18,971 bases of DNA, from NCBI GenBank assembly GCA_045655645.1, contig JAZOPS010000028.1, forward strand, positions 1 through 18,971. Reading direction: 5' to 3'. Position numbers and translations under genes: made by a program. The notes under the pieces are model-generated. The model was not told the DNA's origin. It was given only the letters and a program-made list of their open reading frames with translations, and made no database searches. Each line of letters opens with the position of its first letter. Within the stretch, counting starts at the first letter, position 1. This DNA comes from Fimenecus sp045655645 (lineage in GTDB: Bacteria > Bacillota > Clostridia > Oscillospirales > Acutalibacteraceae). Positions 14,897-18,971 of this stretch are shown here, in pieces.

Positions 14897-15808
14897 ATGT
14901 ATAAAATCGAATTTGGTAAAAGTGGATTACAAGTGCCAACAATTGCAGTTGGTTGTATGCGAATTAGTGATATGAGTGAAAGTGAAGTGTCTGCTTTTGT
15001 TGATAAAGCATTAGAAAACGACGCTAACTTTTTTGACCACGCAGATATTTATGGCGGTGGCAAAAGTGAAGAAGTTTTCGGCAAGGCAATTAAATCTTTA
15101 AACAGAGAAGATATTATAATTCAGACAAAATGTGGTATTCGTAAAGGACAGTTTGACTTTTCTTATGACCATATTGTGAAGTCTGTTGATGGCAGTCTAA
15201 AACGCCTTGGCACAGATTATATCGATGTTTTGCTCCTTCACAGACCTGACGCTTTAATGGAACCCGAAGAAGTAGCAAAAGCATTTGATTATTTGAAAAA
15301 TAGTGGCAAAGTCCGTCATTTCGGTGTTTCAAATCAAAATCCATATCAGATGGAACTTTTGCAAAAATCTCTTGATATGCCAATCTGTGCAAATCAGTTG
15401 CAGTTTTCTATTATGCACGCACCAATGATTCAATCAGGCATCAATGTGAATATGTATAACGAATCAGGTGTTAACCGTGATGGTAGTGTGCTAGACTATT
15501 GCCGACTTAATAACATTACAATTCAACCTTGGTCACCAATGCAATATGGCTTTTTTGAAGGTTGCTTTATTGATAACGAGAAATTCCCTGAACTCAATAA
15601 AGTTCTTGAAGATATCGGCAATAAATATTGTGTTTCAAAAACCACAATGGCATTTGCGTGGATTCTTCGTCACCCTGCAAAAATGCAACCTGTAACAGGT
15701 ACAACAAATCTTATTAGACTTGCAGATTGCTTGAAGGCAAGTGAAATCAATATTACTCGTGAAGAATGGTATGAAATCTATCGTGCCGCAGGTAACAAAT
15801 TGCCATAA
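14897..15808 (+). CDS. Aldo/keto reductase
   Basis: This 303-residue TIM-barrel enzyme of the aldo/keto reductase superfamily shows the full catalytic tetrad: D47, Y52 (HADIYGGG), K78 and H115 (LLLHRPD), plus a GVSNQNP segment near the cofactor site. It would reduce sugar aldehydes or ketones, or oxidise sugar alcohols, with NAD(P)H in the cytoplasm. It resembles the YdhF-type subgroup in its length and GVSN motif, but I cannot fix the substrate. The ribosome binding site is AAAGGAG, 14 bp after the sulfatase stop, and the Gfo/Idh gene follows after 12 bp. The pairing suggests redox conversion of the desulfated sugar. Confidence 0.92.
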   Translation: MYKIEFGKSGLQVPTIAVGCMRISDMSESEVSAFVDKALENDANFFDHADIYGGGKSEEVFGKAIKSLNREDIIIQTKCGIRKGQFDFSYDHIVKSVDGSLKRLGTDYIDVLLLHRPDALMEPEEVAKAFDYLKNSGKVRHFGVSNQNPYQMELLQKSLDMPICANQLQFSIMHAPMIQSGINVNMYNESGVNRDGSVLDYCRLNNITIQPWSPMQYGFFEGCFIDNEKFPELNKVLEDIGNKYCVSKTTMAFAWILRHPAKMQPVTGTTNLIRLADCLKASEINITREEWYEIYRAAGNKLP

Positions 15809-15820
15809 AGGAGAAATTTT

Positions 15821-16795
15821 ATGAACAAATTCAGATGGTGTTTTATAGGTTTAGGCTCTCTTGCAAAAACAGTTGCATTTCAACTTAATAGAAGTGGTCG
15901 TCACGAAATAGTGTCTTGTTATACACGAAACTATGAAAAAGGTGTAGAGTTTGCAAAGAAATACGGTGGCAAAGCGTATAAAACACCCGAAGAAGCAATC
16001 ACAGCCGATGGCGTTGACGGCGTTTATATTGTAACACCACATAATGCCCATTTTCGTTATGCTAAACTTGCGTTAGAGCTTGGCAAATCCGTATTCTGCG
16101 AAAAATCTTTTACAGTAACAGCAGAAGAAACCGACCAACTCATTGCACTCGCACGCGAAAAAGATTTATATCTGTGTGAAGCCATGTGGACTTGGTTTTC
16201 ACCATCTGCAAATCAGACTAAAAAATGGATTGATGAGCATAAACTTGGCAAAATTCATTCAGCAGATTTCACATATCATGTGAATATAATAAATGGTGCA
16301 GAGCGCGTGAGAGACCCTAAAAGAGCAGGTGGGGCGCTTCTTGATATAACAATTTATCCAATAACTTATGCTTATCGTCTTTGGGGCATCCCACAGAAAA
16401 TTGAAACTCAAGGCAATGTTCAAAATGGCATTGATATAAGCGAAGAAATTGTGTTTACTTATCCCGATTTTAAAGTGAATATCAGCGCATCAATAGCCGA
16501 TTTCAAAGGCTTTGAAAAGATGTCAATCAAAGGTGAAAAAGGCGAAATCAAAGCAACCCTTTATCACGCAATGAACGGTGTCACATTCAAAAAATCTATG
16601 TTTAAGAAAGAAACATTCAAGGGCAACGGACCTAAAATGAATTCTTATCTTGACGAGTTTGATACAGTAGCAAAAGAAATCCGCGAAGGGCTCAAAGAAA
16701 GCCGAATGGTGCCACTTAAAGCCACATCAGATGTTATGCATCTTCTCGACGAAATCCGTGCACAAATGGGACTTAACTATAATAATCTCGAATAA
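15821..16795 (+). CDS. Gfo/Idh/MocA family oxidoreductase
   Basis: This 324-residue protein has an N-terminal Rossmann fold with the IGLGSLAK nucleotide-binding loop, then the second-strand region VYIVTPHNAHF and the signature FCEKSFTV, where the usual EKP is EKS. The rest (about 130-320) is the family's alpha/beta substrate domain. Members are NAD(P)-dependent dehydrogenases of sugars, inositols and sugar acids. The proline-to-serine change at the EKP motif is common enough not to imply loss of function. It has an AAAGGAG site, follows the aldo/keto reductase by 12 bp and closes the operon; no clear terminator is visible before the next promoter at 16803. Confidence 0.92.
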   Translation: MNKFRWCFIGLGSLAKTVAFQLNRSGRHEIVSCYTRNYEKGVEFAKKYGGKAYKTPEEAITADGVDGVYIVTPHNAHFRYAKLALELGKSVFCEKSFTVTAEETDQLIALAREKDLYLCEAMWTWFSPSANQTKKWIDEHKLGKIHSADFTYHVNIINGAERVRDPKRAGGALLDITIYPITYAYRLWGIPQKIETQGNVQNGIDISEEIVFTYPDFKVNISASIADFKGFEKMSIKGEKGEIKATLYHAMNGVTFKKSMFKKETFKGNGPKMNSYLDEFDTVAKEIREGLKESRMVPLKATSDVMHLLDEIRAQMGLNYNNLE

Positions 16796-16802
16796 AAAAT
16801 TC

Positions 16803-16833
16803 TTGACTCTTACGTTGCGTAATAGTATATACT
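16803..16833 (+). promoter_or_regulatory. MerR-type promoter with operator in a 19-bp spacer
   Basis: -35 TTGACT (16803-16808) and -10 TATACT (16828-16833) are separated by 19 bp, longer than the usual 17. The dyad TTACG-TTG-CGTAA (16810-16822), extended by ACT/AGT at its ends (16806-16808 and 16824-16826), fills the spacer. This is the classic DNA-twisting MerR-activated layout and very likely the autoregulatory site of the downstream regulator. Confidence 0.85.
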
Positions 16834-16853
16834 CCTTTTTGTGAGGTGATTAA

Positions 16854-17579
16854 ATGAAAATGCAAATAAATGAGTTCGCCAAACTCACGGGAGTAAGTGT
16901 GCGCACACTGCATTATTATGATGAAATATGTCTTTTAAAACCTGCCGAAGTTGACATGTGGACAGGATATAGGTTTTATGACGAAGATTCTCTTGAAAAA
17001 ATGCAACAGATTATGTTCTATCGTGAACTGGATTTTTCTCTTAAAAGCATTATGAAAATTGTATCATCTCCCGATTATGATAAAGAAAAGGCACTTGACG
17101 AGCAGAAAAAACTTTTAATTCTTAAAAAAGAACGATTAGAAAAATTGATTTCTGCCATAGACAGTGCTAAGAAAGGAGAAAATATTATGAACGTATTTGA
17201 TAACACAGAATTTAAAAACTATAAAGAAGAAGTGAAAGAAAAATGGGGTCAAACTGACGCTTATAACGAATATTCTCAAAAAACAAAGGGCTATTCAAAA
17301 GAAAAGTTCAATTCTTTAACTGATAGAATGAATAGCATAATGCAAGATTTTGCAATTTGTATGAATAGTGGCGCAAGTTTTGACTCGACTGATGCTCAAA
17401 ACCTTGTGAAGAAATTACAAAGTTATATTACAGAGAATTTCTATACTTGCACAAATGAAATACTTGCAGGTCTTGGCAAAATGTATGTAGCTGACGAAAG
17501 ATTTAAAAATAATATCGATAAACACTCACGCGGCACAGCAGAGTTTATAAGCAAAGCAATTGAATATTATTGCAAATAA
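16854..17579 (+). CDS. MerR family transcriptional regulator with TipAS antibiotic-recognition domain
   Basis: This 241-residue regulator has an N-terminal winged-helix MerR DNA-binding domain (about residues 2-72, VRTLHYYDE), a long coiled-coil dimer helix (about 75-110) and a C-terminal TipAS-like domain (about 118-240). TipAS domains bind thiopeptide-type or other hydrophobic drugs, and the full-length protein then activates stretched-spacer promoters such as the one directly upstream. An AAAGGAG site (17172-17178) sits 8 bp before an in-frame ATG (17187, Met112), so a separate 130-residue TipAS protein could also be made. The main ATG has GAGGTG at 16842-16847. No drug exporter or other obvious target follows; the gene ends at a strong terminator. 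Confidence 0.9.
   Translation: MKMQINEFAKLTGVSVRTLHYYDEICLLKPAEVDMWTGYRFYDEDSLEKMQQIMFYRELDFSLKSIMKIVSSPDYDKEKALDEQKKLLILKKERLEKLISAIDSAKKGENIMNVFDNTEFKNYKEEVKEKWGQTDAYNEYSQKTKGYSKEKFNSLTDRMNSIMQDFAICMNSGASFDSTDAQNLVKKLQSYITENFYTCTNEILAGLGKMYVADERFKNNIDKHSRGTAEFISKAIEYYCK
17172..17189 (+). promoter_or_regulatory. Internal ribosome binding site and in-frame ATG for a short TipAS product
   Basis: AAAGGAG (17172-17178) followed after 8 nt by ATG (17187-17189), which is codon 112 of the MerR gene and lies at the junction of coiled coil and TipAS domain. It would yield a 130-residue ligand-binding protein, comparable with TipAS of Streptomyces, which arises from an internal start. Confidence 0.65.
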
Positions 17580-17582
17580 AAC

Positions 17583-17619
17583 AAAAACCTTGAGAACATC
17601 ATGCTCTCAAGGTTTTTTT
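17583..17619 (+). terminator. Terminator of the MerR/TipAS gene
   Basis: A 13-bp stem (AAAAACCTTGAGA at 17583-17595 with 17605-17617) with a 9-nt loop and a T tract. It begins 4 bp after the stop codon. Confidence 0.9.
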
Positions 17620-17642
17620 GCTTAAATTTCAACAGTCATGGG

Positions 17643-17671
17643 TTGAAGTGATAGAGTTTGAGTGATATAAT
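17643..17671 (+). promoter_or_regulatory. Sigma-A promoter of the EFR1 ferredoxin gene
   Basis: -35 TTGAAG (17643-17648), a 17-bp spacer and a perfect -10 TATAAT (17666-17671), 30 bp before the start codon. Confidence 0.78.
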
Positions 17672-17701
17672 TAAAACATAAATTAATTAGTTGGTGAAAA
17701 T

Positions 17702-18448
17702 ATGATTTTATATTTCAGCGGTACAGGTAATAGTAAATATGTAGCAGAGCAAATTGCAAAAATCACTTCTGATGAGATTATCAGTATCAACGACAAACTC
17801 CAAAATAAGGACAAAAGTGATATTGTTGCGAATGACAGACTCATTTTTGTTGTTCCTACTTATGCGTGGCGAATTCCAATAGTTATTAGAGAATGGATTT
17901 CGAAAACAAATTTCACAGGGGCAAAAAACACATATTTTATAATGACCTGTGGTAGTGAAATCGGCAATGCAGAAAAATATAATAAACAACTCTGCAACAA
18001 AAAAGGCTTTACTTATATGGGTTCGGCTGGGGTTGTTATGCCTGAAAATTATATTATTATGTTCAATTCACCAAACGATAAAGAAATAGAAACAATCTTT
18101 TTTAGAGCAGATAAAAAAATCAAAAGATTAGCAGACATGCTTTTAAATAATAAACATTTCCCGACCCCACGCAATAATCTGCAAGACAAATTCATGAGTG
18201 GCCCTGTGAATATGCTTTTCTATCCAATGTTTGTTAGAGTAAAAGGCTTTTATGCTGATGATAAATGCATAAGTTGTGGTAAATGCGTGAAAGTTTGTCC
18301 ATTAAATAATATTGAGATTAAAAACAATAAACCTGTGTGGGATAAAAACTGCACTCATTGTATGGCGTGCATTTCGTATTGTCCCACAAATGCCATTGAA
18401 TATGGTAAAAAAACAGTGGGCAAACAGAGATATAAATGTGAAAGATAG
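17702..18448 (+). CDS. EFR1-type flavodoxin-ferredoxin fusion
   Basis: This 248-residue protein starts with a flavodoxin-like domain whose FMN phosphate loop is visible as FSGTGNSKYVA. It ends with two [4Fe-4S] motifs: C189, C192, C195, C199 (CISCGKCVKVCP) and C217, C220, C223, C227 (CTHCMACISYCP). This combination is the EFR1 ferredoxin family common in Clostridia. It should carry electrons between a flavin and two low-potential clusters in the cytoplasm; no specific reaction is established. It has its own promoter, and the next gene starts 8 bp after its stop with AGGTGAT as ribosome binding site, so the two are probably co-transcribed. Translation probably starts at the ATG 17702 after TTGGTG. 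Confidence 0.92.
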   Translation: MILYFSGTGNSKYVAEQIAKITSDEIISINDKLQNKDKSDIVANDRLIFVVPTYAWRIPIVIREWISKTNFTGAKNTYFIMTCGSEIGNAEKYNKQLCNKKGFTYMGSAGVVMPENYIIMFNSPNDKEIETIFFRADKKIKRLADMLLNNKHFPTPRNNLQDKFMSGPVNMLFYPMFVRVKGFYADDKCISCGKCVKVCPLNNIEIKNNKPVWDKNCTHCMACISYCPTNAIEYGKKTVGKQRYKCER

Positions 18449-18456
18449 GTGATGTT

Positions 18457-18971
18457 ATGACGATAAAATTATTTATCAGCGCAATTATTAAATTCTCATT
18501 AGGTGTAGTTTTAGTTGGGCTTTTAATCTTTTTACCTGCTGGCACATTTGCATTTTTCAATGGTTGGCTTTTTATGGGTATTCTTTTTGTCCCAATGTTT
18601 TTAGCGGGACTTGTAATGATGGCGAAAAATCCAAAGTTATTACAGTCACGACTTGATGCAAAAGAAAAAGAAGCAGAGCAAAGTCTTGTGGTGAAACTCA
18701 GCGGACTAATGTTTCTTGCAGGGTTTATTGTTGCAGGCCTTGGTATCCGTTTTGGTTGGTATACCTTGCCAAAGTCTGTTGTAATAGTATCTGCAATCGT
18801 ATTTTTAATTGCATATATTCTCTATGCCGAAGTGTTAAGAGAAAATACATATCTCAGTCGTACAATCGAAGTGCAAGAAGGTCAAAAGGTTATCGATACA
18901 GGACTTTATGGCATTGTTAGACACCCAATGTATAGCGTAACATTGCTGTTATTCTTATCAATGCCACTTGT
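18457..18971 (+). CDS. Isoprenylcysteine carboxyl methyltransferase-like membrane protein (partial, 3' end missing)
   Basis: The frame is open from ATG 18457 to the window edge, giving 171 residues. There are at least four hydrophobic helices: about 8-30 and 35-55, then two around 80-135. The protein ends in a GIVRHPMYS motif, the S-adenosylmethionine-binding signature region of the ICMT/phospholipid-methyltransferase-like family. The family methylates carboxyl, lipid or other membrane substrates; many bacterial members are uncharacterised. The C-terminal part lies outside the window. The ribosome binding site is AGGTGAT, overlapping the end of the EFR1 gene. The start is supported by position and by the immediate hydrophobic segment. 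It is too long to be a chance frame and has typical codon use. Confidence 0.85.
   Translation, partial: MTIKLFISAIIKFSLGVVLVGLLIFLPAGTFAFFNGWLFMGILFVPMFLAGLVMMAKNPKLLQSRLDAKEKEAEQSLVVKLSGLMFLAGFIVAGLGIRFGWYTLPKSVVIVSAIVFLIAYILYAEVLRENTYLSRTIEVQEGQKVIDTGLYGIVRHPMYSVTLLLFLSMPL

Noticed and set aside
18318..18560. Minus-strand open frame of 80 codons across the EFR1-methyltransferase junction
   Set aside because: It lies opposite two recognisable coding frames and has no recognisable protein features.
1..18971. CRISPR array, transposase, phage genes, or rRNA
   Set aside because: No regularly spaced repeats, IS ends, phage-type proteins or rRNA sequence were seen in the window.

Overview
The window looks like a chromosomal segment of a low-GC, strictly anaerobic Clostridia species, most likely a gut or rumen Ruminococcaceae/Oscillospiraceae-type fermenter. 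This rests on the AT-rich coding sequence with strong AGGAGG-type ribosome binding sites, AdhE-type ethanol metabolism, two [FeFe] hydrogenases, an EFR1-type flavodoxin-ferredoxin and a MerR/TipAS regulator. The species is not identified from sequence alone.

Region 1 (1-6058, + strand) is a tightly packed operon entered in its middle. It holds the 3' end of adhE, an aminoglycoside-phosphotransferase-fold kinase, two tandem thioredoxin-like [2Fe-2S] proteins, a PAS-containing sensory-type [FeFe] hydrogenase (HydS-like), a SpoIIE/PP2C-type phosphatase with an extra uncharacterised C-terminal domain, and a group B-type [FeFe] hydrogenase. It ends at a strong hairpin terminator. Together these look like a module that senses H2 or redox state and adjusts H2 and ethanol formation. 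The signalling wiring is inference.

Region 2 (6059-6662) is non-coding apart from tRNA-Trp(CCA), which has a near-consensus promoter. The last 23 nt of the tRNA plus following A residues are repeated 181 bp downstream, like an attachment-site scar or a tRNA-associated repeat. The spacer contains several hairpins.

Region 3 (6663-10925, + strand) holds a small P-loop kinase with its own promoter and terminator, then an operon of a membrane-anchored metallophosphoesterase, a GH31 glycosidase and a rhodanese lipoprotein.

Region 4 (10930-13356, - strand) holds a GH38-like/DUF5054 protein with a good sigma-A promoter, and a small DUF3892 protein.

Region 5 (13394-16795, + strand) is an operon of a cytoplasmic formylglycine sulfatase, an aldo/keto reductase and a Gfo/Idh/MocA oxidoreductase. 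It starts from a 17-bp-spaced promoter whose -35 box overlaps a perfect inverted repeat. With region 3 and the GH38-like gene it suggests intracellular processing of glycans or sulfated sugars.

Region 6 (16803-18971) holds a MerR/TipAS regulator with a stretched-spacer MerR promoter and an internal in-frame ribosome binding site matching the classic TipAL/TipAS arrangement. An EFR1-type flavodoxin-ferredoxin and the start of an isoprenylcysteine methyltransferase-like membrane protein follow.
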